From contig NZ_CP066783.1 in the NCBI RefSeq assembly GCF_019186805.1, positions 1,687,501 through 1,751,500 on the forward strand: a stretch of 64,000 nt of DNA. The letters are read 5' to 3'. The notes beneath the pieces were generated by a model. It was not told the DNA's origin. It saw only the letters and a program-made list of their open reading frames with translations, and did no database searches. A program made the translations under genes and the position numbers. Positions 35,929-42,925 of this stretch are shown one piece after another (position 1 is the first letter of the stretch; each line of letters starts with the position of its first letter). This DNA comes from Comamonas fluminis (GTDB lineage Bacteria > Pseudomonadota > Gammaproteobacteria > Burkholderiales > Burkholderiaceae_C).

Positions 35929-35950
35929 CGTGAATATTCACGTTAACGTG
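35929..35950. promoter_or_regulatory. Overlapping palindromes, candidate operator of the Bug-SDR-fahA operon
   Basis: A 14-base perfect palindrome CGTGAATATTCACG (35929-35942) overlaps a 12-base perfect palindrome CACGTTAACGTG (35939-35950). They lie 78-99 bases upstream of the Bug start. TetR-family regulators bind such dyads, and a TetR gene lies on the far side of the IS element. Confidence 0.5.
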
Positions 35951-36047
35951 ATCAGCGTTAACCCTTGGGTTTGCCGCCGTTCAATGGCTCGCCATGGATG
36001 GGCGTTGCGGTCCGCCGAATAAGAGCCGCTTGTATGTTTACGGTGTC

Positions 36048-36229
36048 GGGGTGAGGGACAAGAGTCGCTATCGGCTGTTTGCGCAGACCGACTGAGTTAG
36101 ATCCCTCCCACCCCACCTCATAGCGTCGATAAGGAACTGAGCAGCACGTAGCCATCAGGCTGCGTGACTGCCGATCTGAAGGCAAGCCAACGCACGTAGG
36201 TGGAACAGGCACCCCGACAAGCCATTGTC
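36048..36229 (+). ncRNA. Candidate bridge RNA of the IS110 element
   Basis: The region upstream of the transposase folds strongly by eye. Stem 1: GGGGTG-AGGGA (36048-36058) with TCCCT-CC-CACCCC (36102-36114). Inside it is an internal loop (36059-36070 and 36092-36101) capped by TCGGCTG/CAGaCCGA (36071-36091). Hairpin 2: 36141-36171, with AGCC/GGCT, CACG/CGTG and GCAG/CTGC. Hairpin 3: GACAA/TTGTC at 36216-36229. A stem with a large internal loop then a second loop is the layout of bridge RNAs described for IS621. The location (5' end) fits the IS110 group. Confidence 0.45.
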
Positions 36230-36247
36230 TTTGTTGGAGGTGCTGTT

Positions 36248-37192
36248 ATGCAAACGACCTTTATCGGAGTGGATGTCTCCAAAGCGGAGTTGGTCATCAG
36301 CGTTGGCGATCAAGCTGCCGTGAGCGTGACCAATGACACATCTGCGATCATGCGCTGGTTGGCCTCGTTACCCCAAGATTGCTCTGTCGCCATGGAATCT
36401 ACAGGGCGCTACCACTTGCTGCTCGCACAACTGGCTTTGCAAGCAGGGCTGAATGTGTATGTGCTCAATGCCCGGGATGTGTTCTTTTATGCCAAGGCAC
36501 TGGGCGCCAGGGCTAAAAGCGATGCTCTGGACTGCGTGGTGATTCGGCGCTATCTGCAGGAGCATGTTCAAAGCCTGTATCCCTGGCAGCCTGGCACACC
36601 CGTTCAGCAGCAGCTCCATCTCTTGCTGACTCGACGTGCGCAGCTTAGCGCGCACCAGGCAGCCTTGAAGCAGACGCTCAAGGCGGTTGACTTACCCGGG
36701 CCGCAGATGGTGCACTTGATGGAATCGTTCAAAGCCCTGCTGCAGGCCATTGATGAGCAGGTTGTGCACCTGATCTCCAGTGACGACGCCATGCACCAAG
36801 GCTGCCAGCGACTGCAGTCGATTACAGGGATTGGCCCACAAACCAGTGCACTGCTGACAGAGCTTTTAAGTCGCCTGCACTTTGCCAACTCGGACGCACT
36901 GGTTGCCTATAGCGGGCTGGACCCTCGTGCCAATGACTCTGGCACAAAGCGTGGGAGGAGGCGTTTAAGCAAACGAGGCCCAGCCTTGCTGCGCAGGCAG
37001 ATGTATCTGGCCGCATTCGCTGCCAGCCACAGCAAAGCGCTCAAGCCGCTTTATGCGCATATTCGCGCTAAGGGCTTCTCAACGACAGAGTCGATGGTGA
37101 TCTTGGGGCGTAAGCTGCTTCGAGTGGCCCTTGCTGTTTGGCGAGGCAATACGGTGTTCAACCCCGAGCAATTGCTGCCGAAAACTGCTTGA
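36248..37192 (+). CDS. IS110-family transposase (DEDD recombinase)
   Basis: 314 residues from ATG at 36248 (GGAGG 7 bases upstream); an upstream in-frame extension of 16 residues is not family-like. The N-terminal RuvC-like domain has the DEDD tetrad: Asp9 (FIGVDVSK), Glu50 (AMESTGRYH), Asp92 and Asp95 (AKSDALDCVVI). A helical linker follows. The C-terminal Tnp domain has the helix-hairpin motif SITGIGPQTSALL, then LVAYSGLDPR and GRRRLSKRGPALLRR, which carries Ser241, the residue expected to be the nucleophile. All key residues are present, so the enzyme should be active. The gene lies between the Bug operon and a TetR gene. Confidence 0.93.
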   Translation: MQTTFIGVDVSKAELVISVGDQAAVSVTNDTSAIMRWLASLPQDCSVAMESTGRYHLLLAQLALQAGLNVYVLNARDVFFYAKALGARAKSDALDCVVIRRYLQEHVQSLYPWQPGTPVQQQLHLLLTRRAQLSAHQAALKQTLKAVDLPGPQMVHLMESFKALLQAIDEQVVHLISSDDAMHQGCQRLQSITGIGPQTSALLTELLSRLHFANSDALVAYSGLDPRANDSGTKRGRRRLSKRGPALLRRQMYLAAFAASHSKALKPLYAHIRAKGFSTTESMVILGRKLLRVALAVWRGNTVFNPEQLLPKTA

Positions 37193-37207
37193 CGCGAAAC
37201 ATAGAAC

Positions 37208-37316
37208 CTAACACAACCCTCGATACGTTGTTGCTTCGCCTTGTCGTACTTTTGTACTGCCTGCGGCTTCGCGCCTCGTCTCGATCGCAAACCTTCGGTT
37301 TGCTGGGTTGTGTTAG
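37208..37316. repeat. Palindromic structured repeat next to the IS right end
   Basis: 12-base perfect arms CTAACACAACCC (37208-37219) and GGGTTGTGTTAG (37305-37316) enclose 85 bases. Inside are GTAC-TTTT-GTAC (37246-37257) and GCAAACC-TTC-GGTTTGC (37287-37303), a strong hairpin with a C(TTCG)G loop. The unit would fold as a multi-branched hairpin. I think I have seen similar sequences repeated in related genomes, but cannot confirm it here. Confidence 0.75.
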
Positions 37317-37325
37317 CCGCTCTAA

Positions 37326-37376
37326 GCCCTGCTGAGAGGAAAGGAGTTGCACCTTTCGCTCAGCAATCTTCAGGGC
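37326..37376. other. Strong hairpin between palindromic repeat and TetR gene
   Basis: TGCTGAG (37330-37336) pairs with CTCAGCA (37359-37365), GAAAGG (37339-37344) with CCTTTC (37352-37357), and outer GCCC with GGGC near 37326 and 37373. There is no T-run, so it is not a standard terminator. It may be part of the same repeat or of the element's 3' non-coding region. The remaining bases to 37463 show nothing else. Confidence 0.45.
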
Positions 37377-37463
37377 GCGACACTTGGCGATCCCCCGCGA
37401 TGGATAGTGGGATTGGCCTGTAGCGACACCAGTGCTCAGGCCTTTGGTGCGCTTGTCTGCTTT

Positions 37464-38183
37464 TCAGTCGTTCAGGGTTGAGGCCTGAAGAATGGTGTCG
37501 AAATCGTTTGTGAAGGACGCTGTGGCGGTATCGACCGTGGCGCTGACACCCGCTACAACAAAGGGCAGCAAATGGTTGCAGGCATCCTCATGGTTTTCCG
37601 AGGAGCACAGTCCGTTGGACAGTCCCACGATTCGGTTGTTTTCGCTGAAGGTATTGCTCATCACGCCAACCATGAAGTCAAACGCCCACTGAATGCGCTG
37701 CTCCTCGCGGCCTGGAAAGGTGCGGCGCAGCTCGTGTAAAAACGCCTGTGCCAGCGGATTGAACAGATTGCTGAGCAGCTCCATCCAGCGCTCGGTGGAC
37801 ATGATGCGTGCCGCAAGCTTGGCGTAGTTCTGCCAGCCAGGGCCGCCGTGCAGGCTCCAGTACAGATAGGGCGATATGTAGCAGCGGGCAATGTCTTCCA
37901 CCGACAGGGGGGATTGGCCACGCACGCTGCGGTAGTGCGTCAGCAGTTTCTGGCGGCTCTCGTTGACCACATTGGCCCGACGTGCCAGCACTTCGAAAAA
38001 AATCTGCTCTTTGGATTCAAAGTGGTAGTGCGCCAGGGCAAGCCTGACCTCCGCCAGATCGGTGATCTGGCGAATGGATGTGCCTTCATAGCTTTGAGCG
38101 GCGAAAAGTTGCTCTGCAGCATCCAGGATTCGGACAGATGTTTCACGCAGAGGGCGTTTGTTCTCGGTAGTGCTTTTCTTCAT
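37464..38183 (-). CDS. TetR-family transcriptional regulator
   Basis: 239 residues from the ATG at 38183; a longer frame is possible but adds non-family residues. The N-terminal helix-turn-helix is clear (SVRILDAAEQLFAAQSYEGTSIRQITDLAEVRLALAHYHFESKEQIFFEVL matched in pieces), with the family signature YHFESKEQI. The C-terminal domain (PYLYWSLHGGPGWQNYAKLAARIMS) resembles regulators of aromatic-acid genes. It probably once controlled the Bug-SDR-fahA operon or the divergent outer-membrane gene; the IS110 element now lies between it and the former. Confidence 0.88.
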   Translation of the reverse strand: MKKSTTENKRPLRETSVRILDAAEQLFAAQSYEGTSIRQITDLAEVRLALAHYHFESKEQIFFEVLARRANVVNESRQKLLTHYRSVRGQSPLSVEDIARCYISPYLYWSLHGGPGWQNYAKLAARIMSTERWMELLSNLFNPLAQAFLHELRRTFPGREEQRIQWAFDFMVGVMSNTFSENNRIVGLSNGLCSSENHEDACNHLLPFVVAGVSATVDTATASFTNDFDTILQASTLND

Positions 38184-38588
38184 CTGCCCACAGGACACAA
38201 AAGTTTGATGGGCGATTATGGATTCTTTGGGCAAGCGGTGTCGGCTCGCTCAGCTTTGCGCCATGCGATGGCCGCCCCGGTACATGCGGCGGACACCGCA
38301 AATTCAGTCAAATTCAGTCATCTCCAAGGCTTTGAAGAAGGGTATTCTTTGGGCGCAGCGGTGAGCCTAGTCAGGGCTTGCCATCACTGCAGGCCCGCTT
38401 CTGACGGGCTTTGACACTTTTTGCTGAAATGCTCAAAGCGTGCTGTGAATTGTGCTGACCCCCTGGGTAAGGAGCTAGGCAAAATTCTGGACCTCGCCAT
38501 CATCCTGAACGAGATCGGAACGGTATTTCAATGCCTCACCAGAAGGCGCTACCGCGATCCGGCTTTTATCAACTTCAGGAGACAAACC
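38184..38588. other. 405-base divergent region, TetR gene and outer-membrane protein gene
   Basis: No gene is supported. A 10-base tandem duplication (AATTCAGTCA twice) lies at 38301-38320. A TTGACA at 38412-38417 could be a -35 but no good -10 follows. The region ends in the ribosome site CAGGAGACAAACC. Confidence 0.45.
38301..38320. repeat. Tandem 10-base repeat (AATTCAGTCA x2)
   Basis: Two exact adjacent copies lie about 120 bases upstream of the TetR start and 270 upstream of the outer-membrane gene. It could be a regulator site or a chance slip. Confidence 0.6.
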
Positions 38589-39494
38589 ATGTTGGAATTT
38601 CGCAAGGTAACCACTTCCGTTGCCGTTACATCCGTCGTTTTGCTGGCTCACTTTAATGCCGCCGCGACCGAAGGTGGCGTGTCTATCGACCCGCCGGGCA
38701 TCGAAAGTACCGCCAGCAGTGCACTGCCTCCGCCGGGACTTTATGGCATTGCCTACTACCGTAACTACCAGGCGGACAGTGCCAAGGACAATCGCGGCAA
38801 CACCGTGACAGGCCCGGATTTCAAAGTGGGTGTGAATGCGCTGGTAAACCGTTTTGTGTGGGTCACGCCAGTCAAGGTGGCGGGCGGCGACTTGGCATTG
38901 CAGGCCGTGCTGCCTATTGCGCGTGTCAGTGTTGATATTGCTCCCGGCCTCTCTCAAACCCGTACCGGCCTGGGTGATACCACATTGGGCGCGGGTATTG
39001 GCTGGCACTTCAGCGAAAAGCTGCATGCTCTTGGTGCACTTGATCTTGATATGCCCACCGGTCGTTATGACAAGAACGCCCTGGCGAATGTGGGTACCAA
39101 TCACTGGGCCATCTCTCCCAAGCTGGGATTCAGCTACGTGCAGAAAGAGGGCATCAACTGGGATTTGCGCAACACGCTGGTTTTCAACTCTCGCAACAAG
39201 GACACCGACTACCGCTCCGGTATCGAGTGGTTTGCTGATTACACCTTGGGCTGGGGCTTTGGCAACGGGCTGGTTGCAGGCGTAGGCGGCTATGTGTACC
39301 AGCAACTGAGCAAGGACAAGCAAAATGGCCAGTCTATTGATGGCAGCAAGGGCCGTGCCATGGCCTTTGGCCCGTCGGTTCGCTACACAACCAGCTTTGG
39401 AATGATGCTGTCGGCCAAGTTTGAGCGCGAATTCAATGTACGCAATCGCGCAGAAGGCAAATCATTCTGGGTGCGCGCGGTTTACGCGTTCTGA
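38589..39494 (+). CDS. SphA/MetA-type outer-membrane protein of aromatic catabolism
   Basis: 301 residues from ATG at 38589 (CAGGAGACAAACC upstream); the frame opens earlier but without a signal. A signal peptide is present (TTSVAVTSVVLLAHFNAAA). The mature protein is a beta-barrel of the Phenol_MetA_deg family: PPPGLYGIAYYRNYQADSA, TRTGLGDTTLGAGIGWHF, LDLDMPTGRYDKNALANVG, NTLVFNSRNKDTDYRSG, ending with a C-terminal Phe (RAVYAF). Members often accompany aromatic catabolic genes and probably form uptake channels for the substrate. It is monocistronic, with a strong terminator. Confidence 0.88.
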   Translation: MLEFRKVTTSVAVTSVVLLAHFNAAATEGGVSIDPPGIESTASSALPPPGLYGIAYYRNYQADSAKDNRGNTVTGPDFKVGVNALVNRFVWVTPVKVAGGDLALQAVLPIARVSVDIAPGLSQTRTGLGDTTLGAGIGWHFSEKLHALGALDLDMPTGRYDKNALANVGTNHWAISPKLGFSYVQKEGINWDLRNTLVFNSRNKDTDYRSGIEWFADYTLGWGFGNGLVAGVGGYVYQQLSKDKQNGQSIDGSKGRAMAFGPSVRYTTSFGMMLSAKFEREFNVRNRAEGKSFWVRAVYAF

Positions 39495-39564
39495 GCATGC
39501 GCACTTCATGCTGAGGTGACAGCTACATGACTTGAGATCGCTGCATCAAGCATATGGAGGGTGA

Positions 39565-39621
39565 AATCCCCGTACTGACTGGCGCTGTGCCGCGCTTGCC
39601 AGTACGGGGATTCCTTTTTTT
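39565..39621 (+). terminator. Terminator with 13-bp stem
   Basis: AATCCCCGTACTG (39565-39577) pairs perfectly with CAGTACGGGGATT (39600-39612), followed by CC and seven T. It ends the outer-membrane protein transcript. Confidence 0.9.
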
Positions 39622-39644
39622 GCCGCGAAGCCATTGATATGTAT

Positions 39645-39665
39645 GCGCTTGCAGCTATCAATTTT
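39645..39665. repeat. TTGATAGC-type intergenic repeat (inverse copy)
   Basis: GCGCTTGCAGCTATCAATTT is the reverse complement of an AAATTGATAGCTGCAAGCGC motif. The plus-oriented relative lies at 61511-61536 (TTGATAGCTGCAGCCGCGCTT). Confidence 0.55.
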
Positions 39666-39682
39666 GCGGCTTGAATGGCAGA

Positions 39683-40459
39683 TCAGGGCTGCAAGTTAGC
39701 CTCGGCGCTTGCGGTTCTACGCAGAAGATAGATATCCATGATCCAACCGTGCTGCGCCCGGCACTGCGCCCGCCGGGCGGTAATGGCATTCTTCACGGCA
39801 TTCAGATTTCCGGACATCAGCACCTGCTGCGGCATTCCCAGATAGGCGCCCCAGTAGATGACGGCATCGGGCTGAGATATCTGCTCATAAGAGCACTGAC
39901 CGTCGAGCATGACAATCAGGGTGTCAATTCCTGCGGGCCAGCCTCCTTCGCGCAACTGGCGGCCTGTGGTGACCAGAAATGGCGCACCAATTTCATTGAG
40001 TGCGATGCCATGCGCACTGCACAGCATCTGCATGGACGTGATGCCGGGAACGACCCGCACCTGCTCTCGGGCCAGACCCAGGCGCGATGCAATGCGCAAA
40101 GTGCTGTCATAAAGTGCGGGGTCGCCCCAGACCAGTAGTGCAACGCGGCCTTGTCCGGAGGGCAGGCGCTGGTGCAGACATTCCTGCCAGCGCAGGGCAA
40201 TTGCGTCATGCCATTCGTCAACTTGTCTGTCGTAGTCCGAGCCTTGCTGGCGCCTTAGCGGCATGTCGAAATGCGCAATCCGCTCGTCACTGACCATCAG
40301 TTGCTGCAGCAACGACAGGCGAACCTGGGCTAGCTCAGCCTTGTTGTCTTCCTTGTGTGGCAGCAGAATCAGATCGGCATTGCGAATAGCTTCTTCGGCT
40401 TGCCGAGTGATGTGATCCGGGTTGCCGGTGCCAATGCCGATCAGCGATATTTCCAGCAT
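39683..40459 (-). CDS. cobF: Precorrin-6A synthase, deacetylating
   Basis: 258 residues from ATG at 40459 (the preceding TTG codon also fits). It is an SAM-dependent C1 methyltransferase that also removes the C1 acetyl group, converting precorrin-5 to precorrin-6A; it is diagnostic for the aerobic corrin pathway. The tetrapyrrole-methylase fold starts ISLIGIGTGNPDHITRQA. The motifs LLVWGDPALYDSTLRIA, VVPGITSMQMLCSAHG and the CobF-specific LPHKEDNKAELAQVR are visible. It is the last gene of cobL-cobE-cobM-cobF and overlaps cobM by one base (TGATG). Confidence 0.92.
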   Translation of the reverse strand: MLEISLIGIGTGNPDHITRQAEEAIRNADLILLPHKEDNKAELAQVRLSLLQQLMVSDERIAHFDMPLRRQQGSDYDRQVDEWHDAIALRWQECLHQRLPSGQGRVALLVWGDPALYDSTLRIASRLGLAREQVRVVPGITSMQMLCSAHGIALNEIGAPFLVTTGRQLREGGWPAGIDTLIVMLDGQCSYEQISQPDAVIYWGAYLGMPQQVLMSGNLNAVKNAITARRAQCRAQHGWIMDIYLLRRTASAEANLQP

Positions 40460-41253
40460 CAAACCCCCTCGGTACCTGCAGGAAAGCGGGGCTCATCGCC
40501 ACGGGGGCGGTAGCGGCGGTCATAGTCATTGGCATAAAGACGGCTGAGGCCAAAATCCTGCTGGCTCAGCGTAGGCCCCACCAGCATCAGTGCGCTGCGC
40601 TGCAGCGCGTTGCTCTGTGCGGCAGATGCCAGCTCGCCCACGGTGGTGCGCACAATCAGCTCATCGGGCCACGATGCTCTCCAGACGATGGCGGCAGGGC
40701 AGTCTTTGCCGTAGTGCTTGATCAATTCTTGCTGCACTTCCTGGGCCACATGCACCGAGAGATGGATGGCCAGCACCGCGCCGGTGGCGGCAAAAGCGGC
40801 CAGTGTTTCTCCGCTGGGCATGCTGGATGCGCGACCGGATGTGCGTGTCAGTACAACCGACTGGCAGGAGCCCGGCAGGGTCAACTCTGCTTCAAGGGCG
40901 GCAGCCACCGCACTGAAGGCGGGCACACCCGGCGTCACGGTATAGGGAATTTCGCGCTCGCGCAGGCCGCGCAGTTGCTCGCCCATGGCCGACCAGATGC
41001 TCAGGTCGCCAGAGTGCAGGCGTGCAACATCCAGTCCTTGCGTGTGGGCCGATTGCATTTCCGCCAGTATGTCTTCCAGTGACATGGGGGCGGTGTTGAC
41101 CAGGCGAACGCCTGCAGGGCAATGTGCCAGCAGTTCGGTCGGCACCAGTGAACCCGCATAGAGACAGACGGGGCTTGAGGCCAGCAAATCACGACCACGC
41201 ACTGTGATGAGGTCGGCTGCGCCAGGGCCGGCGCCAATGAAGTGGACTGTCAA
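40459..41253 (-). CDS. cobM: Precorrin-4 C11-methyltransferase
   Basis: 264 residues. It methylates C11 of precorrin-4 to give precorrin-5 using SAM. Family motifs: [18 protein letters not shown] at the start, [42 protein letters not shown] and [12 protein letters not shown]. The length is normal. Its ATG overlaps the cobE stop (ATGA). The C-terminal [14 protein letters not shown] tail is conserved in many CobM proteins. Confidence 0.94.
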   Translation of the reverse strand: MTVHFIGAGPGAADLITVRGRDLLASSPVCLYAGSLVPTELLAHCPAGVRLVNTAPMSLEDILAEMQSAHTQGLDVARLHSGDLSIWSAMGEQLRGLREREIPYTVTPGVPAFSAVAAALEAELTLPGSCQSVVLTRTSGRASSMPSGETLAAFAATGAVLAIHLSVHVAQEVQQELIKHYGKDCPAAIVWRASWPDELIVRTTVGELASAAQSNALQRSALMLVGPTLSQQDFGLSRLYANDYDRRYRPRGDEPRFPAGTEGV

Positions 41254-41750
41254 GAAAAAACTCCAGTTTTCAGAATAGGGGGTGTCTGCTCCGGTGCCGA
41301 AATCGTGGCAATTGCCAGCGTGGCTTGGCGATCCGCAGAGACTATGCGCGGCAGCAGCAGACGGGGTGCGAGTGGTGGGCTGCAGCGATGGGCGCTGTGG
41401 TTTAGTGCGGCCTGAAGCGCCAGTGCCTCAGAGACGCTGCCCGTGCCAAAGCGCTGCAGCAGTCGCGAAGAGGTAGAGATAGTTTTCGTTTGCCTGATAT
41501 CTGACTCCGTGCAGTCAAGCCACTGCAGCGGCGTGAAATTCGCCTCTGCCCAGCCCCGCAGCGCTTTTCCGGCAGCGGTTGTGGCCTTGTGGCTTAAAAC
41601 GGAAAAGCAGAGCACTCCGGGCCAGCGCTCCAGTTGCGGCTGCAGCATGCAGGCTTGCTGCCAGCAACTGGAAAATGACTCTGGGCTCGCAGTTGATCTG
41701 AATCCCCAGCCCGCATACAGCCACGTCATGGCTGCGAGCTCCATATCCAT
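41250..41750 (-). CDS. cobE: CobE/CbiG C-terminal-domain protein
   Basis: 166 residues from the ATG at 41750, which overlaps the cobL end by 25 bases; the frame is open further up but the added 59 residues are low-complexity. The family is small and of unclear mechanism: CobE is the stand-alone form of the CbiG C-terminal domain. Seen are [19 protein letters not shown] (standing in for G-x-G-x-R-x-x-T/S) and [16 protein letters not shown] (G-x-x-S-V-x-E-A motif). It sits exactly in the cobL-cobM junction where cobE often lies. Confidence 0.72.
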   Translation of the reverse strand: MDMELAAMTWLYAGWGFRSTASPESFSSCWQQACMLQPQLERWPGVLCFSVLSHKATTAAGKALRGWAEANFTPLQWLDCTESDIRQTKTISTSSRLLQRFGTGSVSEALALQAALNHSAHRCSPPLAPRLLLPRIVSADRQATLAIATISAPEQTPPILKTGVFS

Positions 41751-42925
41751 TGAACGACCGGGCGGGCGGCTTGCCACGAATGCATGCGCCCAAGGGGCAC
41801 GGCTTCGCTCCACTGCAGTTGTTGTAGCTGGCCGCCGTGGCGTCGATGCAGTTCCATCAGCAGTGCCTGGGTTTCCAGGGCGACGGCATTGACCACCAGA
41901 CGCCAGGGATGGCGCAGTCTTGCGCACAGCGCATCAAACAAAGACTGGTTGAAGCCGCCGCCGACAAAGACAGCATCTGCGGTGCCCGGAAGGCTGTTGA
42001 GTGCTGTCATCGAGTCTGCATGAATGACTTGCAGATTCAGTGCATAGCGTGCGGCGTTGACGGTGATGTTGGCAACGCGTTCTGCGTGCTGCTCTACGCA
42101 AATGGCCTTGCCGCCTGCCAGGCACCATTCTGCGGAAACAGAGCCTGAGCCAGCCCCCAGGTCCCACAGGCATTCACCGCGGCGCGGCGCCAGCGCTGCC
42201 AGTGTCATGGCTCTGATGGGGCTTTTGGTGATCTGCCCGTCATGCGCAAATGCGTCGCAGCTGCGCCCCGGAACCTGTGATAGGCCGAAGCCGCCACGGG
42301 CTTCAAAAGCGGCAGCAACGGGCGCTTGCACAGGCTGGGCAAGCAAGCTGGCAGCCAGTTCACTGGCCGTGCCAGTTTCCATGCATTGCTGCTCGCTGCC
42401 TGCCTGCGAGATCAGCCACATCAGGCTGCTTCCCCAGCCATGCTGGGATAGCCAGGAAGCTATGCCCTGTGCGGCGGCGGCATCACGCAGCAGGCAGATA
42501 AAGCGTTCGCTCTGGGCTAGCAGTGGCGTCAGTGTTTCAAAGCTGCGGGCATGCAGGCCCAGGCAATGCGTATGCTCCTGCGACCATCCCAGCGTGCCTG
42601 AAATCCATGAAAATGTAGAGGGCTGAGGGTGGTTGCGCCATTCGCCTGCTTCCAGGTGTTTGGCAACCGACGCTCCCCCGCCGAAATGAAACGGATCGCC
42701 CGAGACCAGGATGGCAACCGGAATTTGCTTGCGCAGTTGCAGTACGGAATCGACGCTGAACGGAACCGGCCAAGTGCGGCCACGGCTGCCAACTTGTGCC
42801 AGCTCAAGGTGGCGCGGGCTGCCAAAGACCAGCTCGGCGCTGTTCAGGTCTTGCAGTGCGGCAGCGCTCAGGCCTTGCAGGCCTGAGGGATGAATTCCAA
42901 TGATTGAAAGCCACGGATTGGCCAT
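41726..42925 (-). CDS. cobL: Precorrin-6Y C5,15-methyltransferase (decarboxylating)
   Basis: 399 residues from ATG at 42925 (AGGAGA 9 bases upstream); an ATG nine codons earlier is less well placed. It is a bifunctional enzyme: the N-terminal CbiE-like domain (SIIGIHPSGLQGLS; ILVSGDPFHFGGGA) methylates C5, and the C-terminal CbiT-like domain (LWDLGAGSGSVSAEWCLAGG; VFVGGGFNQ) methylates C15 and decarboxylates. Product: precorrin-8X. It is the first gene of cobL-E-M-F. Its start lies inside the 5' end of the oppositely oriented cobK. Confidence 0.93.
   Translation of the reverse strand: MANPWLSIIGIHPSGLQGLSAAALQDLNSAELVFGSPRHLELAQVGSRGRTWPVPFSVDSVLQLRKQIPVAILVSGDPFHFGGGASVAKHLEAGEWRNHPQPSTFSWISGTLGWSQEHTHCLGLHARSFETLTPLLAQSERFICLLRDAAAAQGIASWLSQHGWGSSLMWLISQAGSEQQCMETGTASELAASLLAQPVQAPVAAAFEARGGFGLSQVPGRSCDAFAHDGQITKSPIRAMTLAALAPRRGECLWDLGAGSGSVSAEWCLAGGKAICVEQHAERVANITVNAARYALNLQVIHADSMTALNSLPGTADAVFVGGGFNQSLFDALCARLRHPWRLVVNAVALETQALLMELHRRHGGQLQQLQWSEAVPLGRMHSWQAARPVVQWIWSSQP

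Larger units (their letters stand above)
35960..37207 (+). mobile_element. IS110-family insertion element (ends approximate)
   Basis: A complete DEDD-type transposase gene (36248-37192) has a structured non-coding region of about 290 bases in front and a short tail behind. IS110-group elements lack terminal inverted repeats and make no or very short target duplications, so exact ends cannot be read from one copy. The right end is placed just before a palindromic repeat that starts at 37208. The left end lies somewhere between about 35950 and 36045. Confidence 0.6.

Noticed and set aside
37208..37316. Integron attC site
   Set aside because: The left end fits RYYYAAC (ACCTAAC) but the right end reads GTTAGCC instead of GTTRRRY, and a strong extra hairpin abuts the right arm; no integrase or cassette array is present.
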